Part shown: positions 25,790-37,049 of the stretch, one piece after another
How positions within the stretch are numbered: position 1 is the first letter of the stretch
Layout of the letters: the number at the start of each line of letters is the position of its first letter
Source of the DNA: Melanocharis versteri
Lineage: Eukaryota > Chordata > Aves > Passeriformes > Melanocharitidae
NCBI GenBank assembly: GCA_013397845.1
Contig: VZTG01008661.1
Coordinates: 1,085,237-1,149,236 of the forward strand
Length of the DNA: 64,000 bases
Direction: 5' to 3'
Program-made: the position numbers and the translations under genes
Notes under the pieces: model-generated
The model's input: only the letters and a program-made list of their open reading frames with translations
The model's database searches: none
What the model was told of the DNA's origin: nothing

Positions 25790-26197
25790 TCCTGTGAGGA
25801 GAGGCTGAGGGAGTGGGGATTGTTCAGTCTGGAGAAAAGCAGGCTCAGGTTAGACCTTGCTGGTCTCTACAACTCCCTGAAAGGGGGTGTCATGGGGTGA
25901 GGTCAGCATCTTCTCCCAAGTAACAAGTGATGGGACAAGAGGAAATGTATTCAACTTGCACCAGGGGAGGTCTAGTTTGTTTATTAAGAAAAATTCCTTC
26001 ACTGAAAGGATTGTCCAGTATTGGAACATGCTGGCCAGGGAACTGGTGAACTCCCCAATCCTGGAGGTATTTAAAAGACATGTAAATGTGATGCTTAGTG
26101 ACATGGTTTAGAAGTGAATATGGCAGTTTCAGGTTTACAGTTGGACTCAATGATCTTAAGGACCTTTCCCAACCCAAATAGTTCTACGATTCTACTT
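25790..26197 (+). mobile_element. CR1 LINE, ORF2 C-terminus and 3' end (plus strand)
   Basis: A 5'-truncated CR1 of about 400 bp. It starts in the ORF2 segment 'gaggagaggctgagggagt' (E-R-L-R-E-x-G), runs through 'ttcagtctggagaaaagcag', and ends with 'aacccaaatagttctacgat' and the octamer-like tail at about 26185-26196. Translation at 25887-26111 keeps parts of the ORF2 C-terminus (FSQVTSDGTRGN, FTERIVQYWNMLARELVNSP). The 3' segment, with 'gacatggtttagaagtg' and 'ggactcaatgatcttaagg', fits a different CR1 subfamily from the copy ending at 50052. Frame is broken by stops. Confidence 0.92.
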
Positions 26198-26399
26198 GTG
26201 GTTATATCACTCCTACTTCCCTTGATTCTAAATTTTTACCTCTCTGTGCCCTTCCTGGCCCAGTCCTCTCCTCCATCTGCTGCCTGGACATGTGGCTCTA
26301 CCACTCTCCTTCTTCACTTCCGTTCCTCTCTTTAGAGTTGGGACAATGCTATATGGTGATATTTTTGTTCTAACAGCACAGAAGAACAGCAATAGTGGG
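26198..26399. other. Spacer between two CR1 pieces
   Basis: About 200 bp of pyrimidine-rich sequence with no recognised element, separating the 3' end of one CR1 from an internal piece of another. Confidence 0.5.
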
Positions 26400-27000
26400 A
26401 ACTTATGAAAGGTGAAATTATATTTGACTACGCAAATTGTCTTCAGTGGTTTGCTGGACAAAGACACAAAAAGAGATGTTGTTTAGCTTGAATCCAGGAG
26501 TGAATTTGGCACAGAATTCCAGAGCATCACAATAACCAAACTGGTGAAATATGGACTGTGTAAATGGATGATCGTGTGGGTGAAAGATTGGTTGTACCGC
26601 CACTCAAGGGCTTGTGATTAGTGGAATGAGGTCCAGCTGGTGGTGGTTACTAGCGGTGTCCCACAGCAATTTATACTGGGCCCAGAAATTTTTAATGCCT
26701 TATTTATTGAGCTGATCACAGTGATGGGGTACATATTTAGGTAATTTACAGTCTATATTAAATTTGGAGGAGCAGAGCTGCCATTCAGAGGGACTTCAAC
26801 AGAGAATGCTCTGACTAGATCCTCAAGAAGTTCAAAATCGACAAATGAAAAATCCTGCATTTGAGATGAGTTCATACCATGCAACAGTTCAGGCTGAGGG
26901 CCAACTGGAGAGAAAGCAACTTTGCAGAAAAAGGACCTGGAGGTCTTGATGGACAGCAGGTTGAGCATGAGCCAGCAGTGCTCGTGTGCTCATTCCCTAC
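26400..27000 (+). mobile_element. CR1 LINE, internal ORF2 fragment (plus strand)
   Basis: Diverged RT-domain segment on the plus strand. Recognisable blocks in order are: 'tggtgaaatatggactgtg' and following (K-Y-G-L-x-x-W), the 'gtgtcccacagcaatttata' block near 26657 (V-P-Q-G/Q-x-x-L-G-P), a degenerate 'aaatttggaggagcagagct' block, and 'aaggacctggaggtcttgat' near 26930 (K-D-L-x-V-L-x-D). The region that should hold the catalytic F-A-D-D is badly degraded. The 3' end is missing: similarity stops by about 27000, short of the ORF2 C-terminus. It is an old, inactive copy. Confidence 0.7.
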
Positions 27001-28422
27001 TGGGAATGGCCCTGGATTGTGCTAACTTCTGAACCATGTTTGGACATTGTTTCAGAGAACACTACTTGGCAAGTGCATTAAACATGCCAAGGCCACTGCA
27101 CAGTGTAACTGTACAGATGATTATGTGCCAGTGTGTGGGAGTGATGCCTGTCAGCGTTTAGTTTATTAGTGTACAACTAACCTCTAAGTCTGTGAGTAGA
27201 GAGAGAGGGAGAGTGTCAACATCATGAGGTTCCCATCCAACAAGTGGAAACACAAGAGAGAAGTGTATTTCAAGGGTATTTCACCTGCCCAAAAGGTTTA
27301 AGGGTGATGCTCACACCATGAGATATAGTGACAGCTTACGTGGCTTTGGCATCATGGAAAAGTCAGGCAGTACCACCCAGCACCAATATGAACCATGGCT
27401 AGGCCAACACTTCCTCAAAGTTTCACTTCTGCATTTTTGCTGATTCTATATATCAAATTCTCTCTTTGCTCTAGTCTATTCCTGTCTAAGCATATTTTGT
27501 GTCTCTTTTTCAGTCCAACCTATGAATAATGTGTGGGTGTGTTTTGAAAAACTGCTTGGTTTGTTCAAAATTTCCAGAAGTGTAACATACCTTTTATTAA
27601 AGAGACGTCCTGGAACTACTGTACAAGGGTTTACATGTGGGTCATAAATGGCAACAGTATTGCAGTACCATTCATCAAGGATCAATGCATGCCTGGAAGT
27701 CTTGGATATTGACATTTGCACCATGAAACTCAGTCATGGGATAGTCAAGGTCTTCTAAACAGCCTCAGACTCCACATATTTTCATAACAAACCTAATGTT
27801 TTTTGGGGGGTCTTTGAATTTAGCCTATATATGGCAAAATCTGGTGTCATCTGGGAAATGCCCCTGCTGCCCAGTGACCCTTCCTTCTCCGGCCCAAGGA
27901 GGCAGCTGTGACAAAGTACCCCTCTTGCTCCCCCTCAGGTGGGCCTCACTTTTCCCTTCCGTTCTTGGGAGGAAGGCTGCTCTGTCCTGAAACATATGAC
28001 TAATCATAAGCAAGTGCCCCTAAACTATTACAATGTACATTAATTTAAACAGGAGTGAGATTAGGTTTACAAGCTCCCATCCCCCATCACATATTTGTTA
28101 CAATTTCCTGCTGTTGTTGTAGATTTCTTTCAAGAAGCAATAGAAAACTTTGATGTAGAATTAGCTGAACCTGTTTTACATATTCAGTTTTTGTTGGCAG
28201 CGGTTTTATGCTCCTGGCTTTGGTCTCAATGCACTACGTACACCGAATGGGAATTTTCAAACATTAATATATACATTTTAAATAAGGAAGAAAATATAAA
28301 CTCAAAGCCCACCTACTGCTTGTATGGCAACACTTAATAGGGTGATTTCTTAACATGCAGGAGCATGGATTTAATTATAAAAGTACTGTAAATCCACTAG
28401 TGCTCTACAGTTGGTTTTACAT

Positions 28423-28444
28423 GCACACACACAAACACACACGC
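28423..28444 (+). repeat. (CA)n microsatellite
   Basis: About ten CA units with one interruption ('caaaca'). Confidence 0.9.
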
Positions 28445-30083
28445 ATTTATGTGTGTACAGAAGCTTCTATAGTGAGTGCGAAAGAACTAAATTTATGCCA
28501 TATGCTTGCCCTCAGAAAAAAAAGATAAGCAAATTCTGTATAGGTGTCAGAAATTGAGATGGTTAGAAAGATTTTTATCTTTTAGAAAAGACTGAAATAC
28601 TGAAATTTCAAAATTCCTTAGTTTAAAAAGTCAAACCTTTCTTCATGGCTTTCTGCTTTCCTACATTCCTTCTTGCCAGCCTGATCACCTGTGTTTCTTT
28701 GTAGTTCTCCACCTTCCTATCTTTTTTTCTTCTAGTGGAATAATTAGAGAAAGGAAAGATCACAGAAAATAGTATGAAAAATAAAAATCCACCATCTCTG
28801 CTTGTTTCGTTTTATTTTGACAAAGTGTATAAAAAGATTTATCTCCTAAGTTATTAAGATTTAAAAGTTCTTCATATTTTCAGACTAAAAAGTATAGATA
28901 TTCATTCACAGGTTTGTAGTTTTGTCTGCTGAACAAGGGAAAAATGAGGATAGGCAAACAAAATCAGGTTCCAAGGAGAAAAAATAAACTACCAAGAGTT
29001 CATTTTCTTTCCTGTCCTTCACTTTTATTAATTGTTTATTGTTGTTCTTTTGCTTCCTTTAAGAATGGTAGATAATTCAAACCACCCCCCCAAAAAAAAA
29101 TCTAGAAAAGACGTTTATAACTTTTTTTTTTAATTGTTTTTTTCAGTGGAAAACATCCATCACAACAACATCTTTATGAAAATACTAATTCTGAAGATTG
29201 CCAGACTGACGTAAAATAATTGGCTCCTTTCACGCTGACTGTAACCACTTATTTGACACTTCTGCATCAGTATTTTAGCTTTCCTAAACTACCTTTGTAA
29301 TAAATAGAGTAAGATGAGTACTAGCATAAATTAATACAAATCTGATATTAACTGAGGTTTTCGGCCATAATAATTAATATATTTATTAGAACTTTTATTT
29401 AGCATCTTTGCAACAAAAAAACTCCAACAAACCAATAAACAGTCCTCTCAGAAACTTAATATAATTACATTTCTTGTAGAAAAGAAGAGCTAAATGAATG
29501 TGGAGTTGGTTAAAGTATCTGAATTAGTTAAAATAGTTATGTTGTAGATAGTGATTATCACCTATTATTACAACCCTAACTTTACTCATGCCACATCATG
29601 CTCTAGACAAGCTGCCTTGAAGGAGATCTTGAAGTTAATTCTGCCAATACCCACTTTTACCTCAGTAGATGTCAAAATGCATTGCACAGAGAAAAAAATT
29701 TAGAAAATTATCTGAGACTGAAGTAGAAAAAAAGTGATTGTGTAAGGTCATATTTCCACATTTTGACAAATGCTTGTTGTTCTGATCTCAGAAAGGGCAG
29801 AGAAGGCCTGGAATATACACAGAGAAGGAGAATAAGGATGATCGTGTCTATGAATGATCTGACCTATGGTCAATATTTAGGCACAAATTCATTTCCTCAA
29901 AGCAGCATAAGTTAAAGTGATTGGAAAACATATTGCAACTGTTTCTGTTTTTCTTTCCAAGCATTTCCCAAATAAATAATTGACAAAAATGTTGGAATGG
30001 GGTTTTCCTCACCTTTTGCTTTTTTGAAGTGTATACTGAAATTGCATTGAGAAGGGGAATTATGAGAATGACAATATTTTTCC

Positions 30084-30099
30084 TTTTTTTTTTTTTTTT
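30084..30099 (+). repeat. Poly(T) tract, 16 bp
   Basis: Uninterrupted T run ending at a G. No retroposed body was recognised to its right. Confidence 0.9.
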
Positions 30100-30705
30100 G
30101 TTACCAAAAGTCTTTCTTAAGAATGAGAAATTTTAACATATTTGACTTGGAAATACTTTACTTGTTTTAAAAATGATGTAATGTTCCTTACATAATACAA
30201 AAAAGGTTTGCATCAATTTGTTTCAGGTTCTCACATCTCTGCATATTGCATTATTAAACCTGGGTAACACCAAAGTAAAATTTCACATAAAAATTTATTC
30301 ATAATATTCCTTTTCTTGCGTTCTGTTCCTTGTTCTGTTGGCAGAGGTGGGGGAAGGGGGAGGGAGGTTCGGTTGTTTTATGAGGGTTTGGTTTGAGGGA
30401 AAAGAAAAGGAAAAACAGAGCAGATCGCCTCATCCCAATATGGCATTCAGAATAGAACACGCTGCCAGTGGTGGCCACTTCTCTCTGCTGGCTAGGAAGG
30501 GAGCTGGATGACTGGTCCAGAGGTGTATATCTGAACCACTGATGTCTAGAGGTGAGCTGAGTCCTACTCATTGGTCCTGTGATATGGGAACAAGACGGAT
30601 CCCAGGCTTCCTCTTGCACTCCTATTTGTAGCACCACAGTTTAGACCGACAGAACAAAATTCTGCAGGGCACTGATCTTAATGTCTCCATAATAACTATC
30701 AAATC

Positions 30706-30925
30706 CGAGAATCGTAGGATGGTTTGGGTTGGAAGGGACCCAAAAATCACCCAGTTCCAACCTGTCTGCCGTGGGCAGGGACACCTTCCACTAGCCCAAG
30801 TTGCTCAGAGCCACATCCAACTCAGCCTTGAATACTGCCAGGAATGGGACATCTACAACTTCTCTGTGCACAAGTCATATTTCAAATAGGAAATTTCTTC
30901 CATTCAGGAGTAGAACTTGCACATT
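30706..30925 (-). mobile_element. CR1 LINE, 3' end (minus strand)
   Basis: The left edge 'cgagaatcgtaggatggttt' followed by 'gggttggaagggaccc' is the complement of the CR1 3' terminus. 'ttgaatactgccaggaatgg' and 'acatctacaacttctctgtg' follow, corresponding to the end of ORF2. Similarity weakens in 'gaaatttcttccattcagga' and stops near 30925. About 220 bp, 5' truncated. Confidence 0.9.
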
Positions 30926-33900
30926 GATGATGAAATGTGTTGAAGGTGAGGACCCATTCATCCTTTCCTCAGAAGAAAGGCAGGGGAGCACTCAAGCACA
31001 GACTGAACCCAGAGCCCAGCACAGGTTAGCCCTGCCTGTAACTGCTCTCTCTGGAACCTGGGATCGGTAACTGCGAGGTGGTTGAGCTGGATTGTGTCTC
31101 TGTAAAACTATGGAAACATTGCTTTATGGGCCTCTTGTTCCCTGAATAAGCATGCAGCTGACATGCCTTTGAAGTACATGCAGCTGCACATATTTACCCC
31201 TTTTCTGCCTGATATGCAACAGGAGATTTATATTTCTCTGCTAACTCTGTGCTTTTCTTCTCCCACAGCTCTCATCTCTAATTGTTTGGCTATTAATTAA
31301 TAATATACTACATAGGATTAGGTAATCAGGAAAACTGGCATCATTTACAGCAGTATTTACTACATTTATCTTTTTTTTTATACTTAAATTTCATGTTTCA
31401 TTCCAAGGTTTTACAGCCACATTTTTATTTCCATGCCTTTGCTAATGAAGAGTGTTTGTGGCCAAAATACAGGATAAAATAAAACTTTATGATCTTAACT
31501 GCAAGTTGGTGTAGGGTCATTAGATTTGGCAGTCAAGCTATACTTACTTGGAGTTCAATATCCAGTGATTGTTTCCAATTTGATCCACTTGGGCATTTGT
31601 AACAATAAATGTTAAGCTTTCCCATTTTACAATATTGTAAGTTCCAGGGAAGCGTTGAGATTAAATATATGCTCAGTTTTGCCTCCCCTGAATTAATTTT
31701 TTGTGGGTTTTTTGTTTCTCTCACTGCTAGTGAAGCTGCCTTCCTGAGGGATAGCGAAGGAAACTTTGATTTCATGGAACAACACCATTTTGAGCTCCAC
31801 AGTTAAACAGAGCTGATTCAGATTGGCATGAACATAGCATCTATGTAAGAAAACTTGTGCACTTCCAAACTAGGTCTACAATTCAAAAAGTGACATTGCT
31901 TTCCTCAAGTAAGCATTGAACCATTACATCAACATGATTTTAGGAAATGAAGAATGATATAATCTTTCAGAGCAGAAAGAATCTGATCACTTTTGTTTTC
32001 TAACAGATATGTTTGGCCTTTTTTTGTGAAGTGAGGGAATTTGTTAGGCTTCTTGGCTTCTATGCTGTTCTACCAGTCCCTAAATTTACAAGCTTTTCTT
32101 CCACTATATAACCAGATAGTCTTTTTGCATTTAGATTTAAAGCCTTGGCACTTTCTTTTGATTTTTACTACGTCCCTGATATTTAGGATTCATAGCAATA
32201 ATTTACAAATTTAATATTTTTAAGATCTGAAGAGTCCATTTCTTGTTTATTGTACCATTGTCTAGAATTTCACTATCTTGTTCTCTATCAGTCCACAGAA
32301 AACACAGGGAAAAACAGCTGTCAGTATTTAGCTGGCTGTCTAAATACAGATGCCATGACCATGCATGGTGAGAATTAGAGACTTTAAACACAGGATGAGT
32401 TTTGTGCATGTAGGTGCAGCTGGTTTTATACTACTATTTTCAAACAAAATGTTTCAAAATTAAGTCAGTAACTGCCGCGTTCAGACGAATTAGAACTAGA
32501 GCTCAACAACACAGTTCTTTTAACATGAGAACCACCTCTTTCAAGTCCAGCCCAATCTTCTTTATTGAGCAGTAGTAGAACCAAAATATTGTTTTCCCCT
32601 TATGTTACTCCAATGCCTCTTATCTGTGTGTGTCCAAATTTAGAAGAATTACTCTAAGAAAGTATGTGGATTTACTAATAAGCTGGTCTTTTTATATTCT
32701 GTAATATCTGCCATCGAATTCATATAAGAGCTATTCTTGAAGGCAGTGTCTTGTCACCAGCAATAGTTAGCATTGCTTACATATTGTAAAAATAGTCCAT
32801 TAATGAGCAGTCTGACAGTAAGCTTCTAAAAGTTACCTGTGGTACAATTAAAAAGGATAATTTGGCTCTTCCAGTTCAGGAAGTGAGCTAAGAGTGAAAC
32901 CAGCAAGGAACATGTGTGTATGAAAGTCTTGACTTGGTTGTATAGTCTTGGTCAAATTGTCACATGTGACCTTCTCAGACAAATGATCATGAAAGTTTCA
33001 AAATACGGGTCAGCTACTTCAATCTGTTATTAGTAACTACCTTCTAATTCAGTATTTAATGCACATATTTATTTAAGGGGCAATTCCTGCCTAAGTTTAG
33101 GCAAGAAAAAATCCCGTAGAAGTGTTGGGAAAGCTCTGAAAAAAAAATTAAATTCTTGCTTTGATGTGAGAATGAGGCTGTCCTGCAGGGATCAGATCAG
33201 CTTGCCAACTGACCACAGCTTTGAAGGCCAGCGGCGTGCTTTGCACATACTGTGAGCCATTGACTTCATCAGATAAAAGTTTAGTGGTTCTGAATAAACT
33301 TGAAAACTGAATCACGAGCTCTGTGTTGACATGAGCTGTTTCCTCTAAACAAATTTTAAAGCTCCTAACCAGACTTTTTCTTTTGAGAAATGGTATTTTT
33401 GGGGAATTCCAGAAGTTCCTTATCCATTATTCTCCACCCTCCCTAGTTTAAAGTATTTCTGATACTCTAAGATAGTTCAAGGTTTGGTGAGGATGACGAA
33501 ACATAAGCATGACTCTGAGTTTAGTGATTAGGGGTTTCATAGCCTTAAAGGGAGATCTTAAAGCCAATCCATGCTTTAAAGGAGTGGGTAAAACATAGAC
33601 ACATCATTGGCATCAGTGTTTGATAACCATTAAATTATGTGATTGTATATCAGCCTATAGTATCTTTTTGTCCTAATGACTCTTTGTATGAAGAACTCGA
33701 GAACCGGAAGATGAGAGAACTCCTTTGACCCATAGATTCATTTCCACCCTTTTCAGCCTCCTTACTTTGAGTCTTCTGATGGGAGACAAGAGCCATGAGT
33801 TAAGACGCCCAAAAGACTAAAGAGCTGAAATGGCATCTATAACAGCCTAGCCGAATGTCGAGGTCACTGTGCATGACCAAGAAAAGAGTTTTATGTAGTG

Positions 33901-34321
33901 AAGCTCAAAAACAAAAGTAAGGGATGTTTCTGTTTTCCTTGAAGAGCCTGATGCGCTCTTTGTAATTGGAATGTGCTTCCTATAAAACCTTTATTTTGGC
34001 TTTTTTTTTCGTGTCCTCGATGAAGGCCGGGAGAATTGCAGGAACAACATTGAGTCTTTAACCCAGTTTGATACCTTAAGGCACTGGTAGCCTTTAAGGG
34101 CATGTGAGCAACCTGTCAGGAGACAGTGGTGACCACCAAGAACAGGCTTCAACACCTCCTTGACACCTCAGACTACTCTGGGTGAGAGAGCTTCTAACCT
34201 CGTGGCTGTCAGGGGCAAAATCCTTCTTGACTTTAGCTGGGCCAGGATTCTACACATATTGTAACTGCCAAAAGCCATAGCTGTACATAGCCTTTACCTC
34301 TGTGTACACAACACTGCAGTG
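30926..34321. other. Non-coding, no recognised element
   Basis: AT-rich. No gene or repeat family recognised. Region 33690-34300 is slightly GC-richer and directly precedes the SINE-like fossil, but I cannot name it. Confidence 0.55.
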
Positions 34322-34470
34322 AAGGCGCTAGGCTAAAACTCAAGGGATGTGGGGTCAGTTCCCAGTTCTGCAGAACTTTTACCCCTACAGATGCTTTCCC
34401 CTGAAGTTTCTGGCAAGGCACTTAATCTACACTGTGTTTTCTCCCCTTTTTTCATCGTTTATCTGTTCTC
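34322..34470 (+). mobile_element. MIR-like CORE-SINE fossil (plus strand)
   Basis: The order of blocks matches the MIR/CORE-SINE consensus. First comes 'ggggtcagttcccagttctg', the 'gggttcaattcccagctctg' core. Then, about 40 bp later, 'ggcaaggcacttaatctac' matches 'gggcaagtcacttaa', and 'gtgttttctcccctt' matches the 'cctcagtttcccc' block, followed by a diverged 'catctgtaaaatg' equivalent. Some insertion is present between the two halves. MIR-type SINEs predate the bird-mammal split and are normally highly decayed in birds, which fits the divergence here. Confidence 0.6.
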
Positions 34471-37011
34471 ATAAATTCTCTAGAGTGAGTCTCTGTATAT
34501 ATTCACATATTTGTCTCTTGTTTTTGTTGACATCTTTATTTGTAATACAAATAACATTTATCTAAAATTCAACTTTACTAAGTCATCCATGCCAATACTC
34601 TAATACATTAACAACATGTTTTTTCAGGTCACCAGATCATCTTATGTTGCCTAACTTTTGACATTTAGTCTGACCAACTAGGCCTGAGAAAGCCAAAAAA
34701 GTGAGCAACTGCTTCTGCTCTCTTGATTCATGTGAAGCCACTTAGATGTCTCTTAACCTTGCTCCTCATGTGTTTTTGCTACCGCCATATAAAGATACTC
34801 ATGAAACTCCTGTTTCGCTTAAGACATCTCTAAGCTTTGTGAAGCCAAACTAAAAATATGCATATGTATATATATGTATATTAAAATTCATGATTGATGA
34901 CTCTGCTTCTTAAACAAAGCTCTTTGTGGGATAAGGAGACCAAGGTTCACACAGCATCGTTTTTGCTGATGGCAATAAGCCAGTTTCAGGGCTTGTCTGC
35001 ATAACAAGATTGATTTACAGACTGGAGAGAATAAAAAAAAAAACAAACACAGCTAGTTACAGATAATCAAGTCAACCACACCTGTCCCAGGGTACAATGA
35101 GAGTCTCATAGACACATCTCAAGATAGATTCTTCTGCCGTTGAATACAGATGAAATTTGACTTTTTTTTTTCTACCTGAGAAGTGCCATTGCTGTGTATC
35201 TGATGATGTTTAGTGTGCATGGTTGCTTTCCCCTGCAGTCTAAATGCTTCCATTAGGTTCAGCATGAAGAGCAACCCTGAAGACAACAATGAAATCTGAG
35301 CTACGCACACAGCAGGGATTATTTGCAAGCTGTGCAAGGTCCAGCAGTGATACTTAAACAAAACATCACGTTTTTCAGGAAAATGCTGCATGCTGATCGC
35401 TTATGAACTAGACCCCCTCCCCTTTCTGTCAGAGAGGAGACAGTGTTCGTCTTAAAGTACACCCAGAACTAAACTACAAAAAGAAAAAAAGAAAAATAAA
35501 AGCACTTTGAGAAGCTTCCCTGTACTGAAAGGACAGATAGAGGCATCTGAGAAAGAATGAGAGAGAGGAAGGAGGCAGAGATCGAAGAGGAGGTGAGGCT
35601 TCTTACAGACCACTTAGACAGCAAGGCTCCTGCAGAGCTCCCTTTGGGCTCTATGCTTGATTAATTTAGAGGAGCTGGCTTCCTACTTCAGGATAGCTGG
35701 CCTATCCTAAAGTGAATGTCTCCCAAACGATTACCTTCTAACAACATCACTAGGAGGCTTATATTGTCTGTGATATTTACTTGCGTCGTAAACCAAAAAA
35801 GCAGCAGTGGGTTTAAGAAAACAGGAATAAAAAAATAACATTGCACTATTTAACAATGGTCTAGGTCCTTGTGTGTAATTTCAAACACATTCATGATACT
35901 CTTATCTTACTTATTTGAGATAATAGAAGTTATTTTGTGCTTTTTCAGGCTGGTCTCTGAGAGATAAAAGCCAAGTTGAGACACTGAAAGGTGAGGAGAA
36001 GTCTTGAAAACAGGTCTGAGTTGTCTGAGCCAGATGATCTGTACACTATCTGTTCACTCCTTTGGCTGTTTCTGCAGCTTCAGCCTGAGCTGAAATGTCC
36101 AAGCTGTTTAAACAGGGGTGAGCTGACCAAAGGGGCTGGGGAGCCACCAGCAGATGCTGTGTGTGCTTGAGAACTCAGCTGAAATTTGTGTCCTGGACGT
36201 GTGGTGTTCATGGTGCGGGCTTGAATGTTAACAGCATTTTGGTGGTCCGGTCTGGTGCTGAGGAGGGGCTGAAATCCCCACTGAAGAGGCACTGCAGTTG
36301 TACCTACAGAACCTCAGTGTCAGTGCAGGTGCCCCTCTGGTGCACTGAAACATCGAGACTAAGAGGGGGTGGCAAAGTGTCCCAAGAAGCACAGATTTTT
36401 CCTAGGGTGTTCTATGGAGAGTGGAAGTTTTCCTCCACTGTCAGTCCCACAGGATTCAATTGTGGTATCAGATCCTTGTCTTTTCTTTGCCCTACTCTTC
36501 CTGCCAGAAATTATTCCACACTTAGACCAAGTTTAATTTTTCAAAATCAGCTCACTAGTGGATATTTGCTAAATCCTTCAGACTCAGGGAGGGCATTCAA
36601 AATATGCCCTCTGCTTCCTCCTTGGTCCATCAATTTTTTTAATACTACTTCCTACTGAACAAACTGTTCAAACACATTACTGCCTGTGGGACAACAATGG
36701 TATTCTTTCTGTCTTGTTTCTGTCAGTAAGCCCCCACATTTGATCCCAGCATCAGCAACATGGTTAGACAACAGATCATATTAGAAATAGTAAGAGTATC
36801 ACAGGTTTATATCAATCAGGAGATGGCTACTTCTTTTTTGAAATGCAAAAACTTTGTGTGGGAGTTTACTGGACCAACATAAAATCAAATGGAGCATTTA
36901 AAAGAGCAATTTACTTCTTCAAGCATGTTGCAAAAATATGTCAGTAAAGATAAAAAAAGGGACTAATCCAAGATGGTGCAATAGCTTTCATCATTCAGTC
37001 TCATAAATGTC

Positions 37012-37049
37012 TAATCCCACTCACAGGGGGTAATCCCACTCTCAGAGAT
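37012..37049 (+). repeat. Imperfect 19-bp tandem duplication
   Basis: Two adjacent units, each beginning 'taatcccactc' (at 37012 and 37031), with diverged second halves. Confidence 0.7.

Larger units (their letters stand above)
27001..30705. other. Non-coding, simple repeats only
   Basis: No recognised gene or interspersed repeat. Contains (CA)n at 28423-28444 and a T-run at 30084-30099. A GC-richer segment at 27850-27980 has no identified content. A 112-codon minus-strand frame at 30299-30637 is unrecognised. Confidence 0.55.

Noticed and set aside
28423..28444. Possible CRISPR-like short repeats
   Set aside because: It is a plain CA microsatellite. No spaced direct repeats of CRISPR type exist in the window, and the genome is a vertebrate one.
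36161..36658. 165-codon plus-strand open frame in mildly GC-rich sequence
   Set aside because: No recognisable domain. An overlapping minus-strand frame exists and no clear splice-site pair brackets it. It could be re-examined with RNA data.
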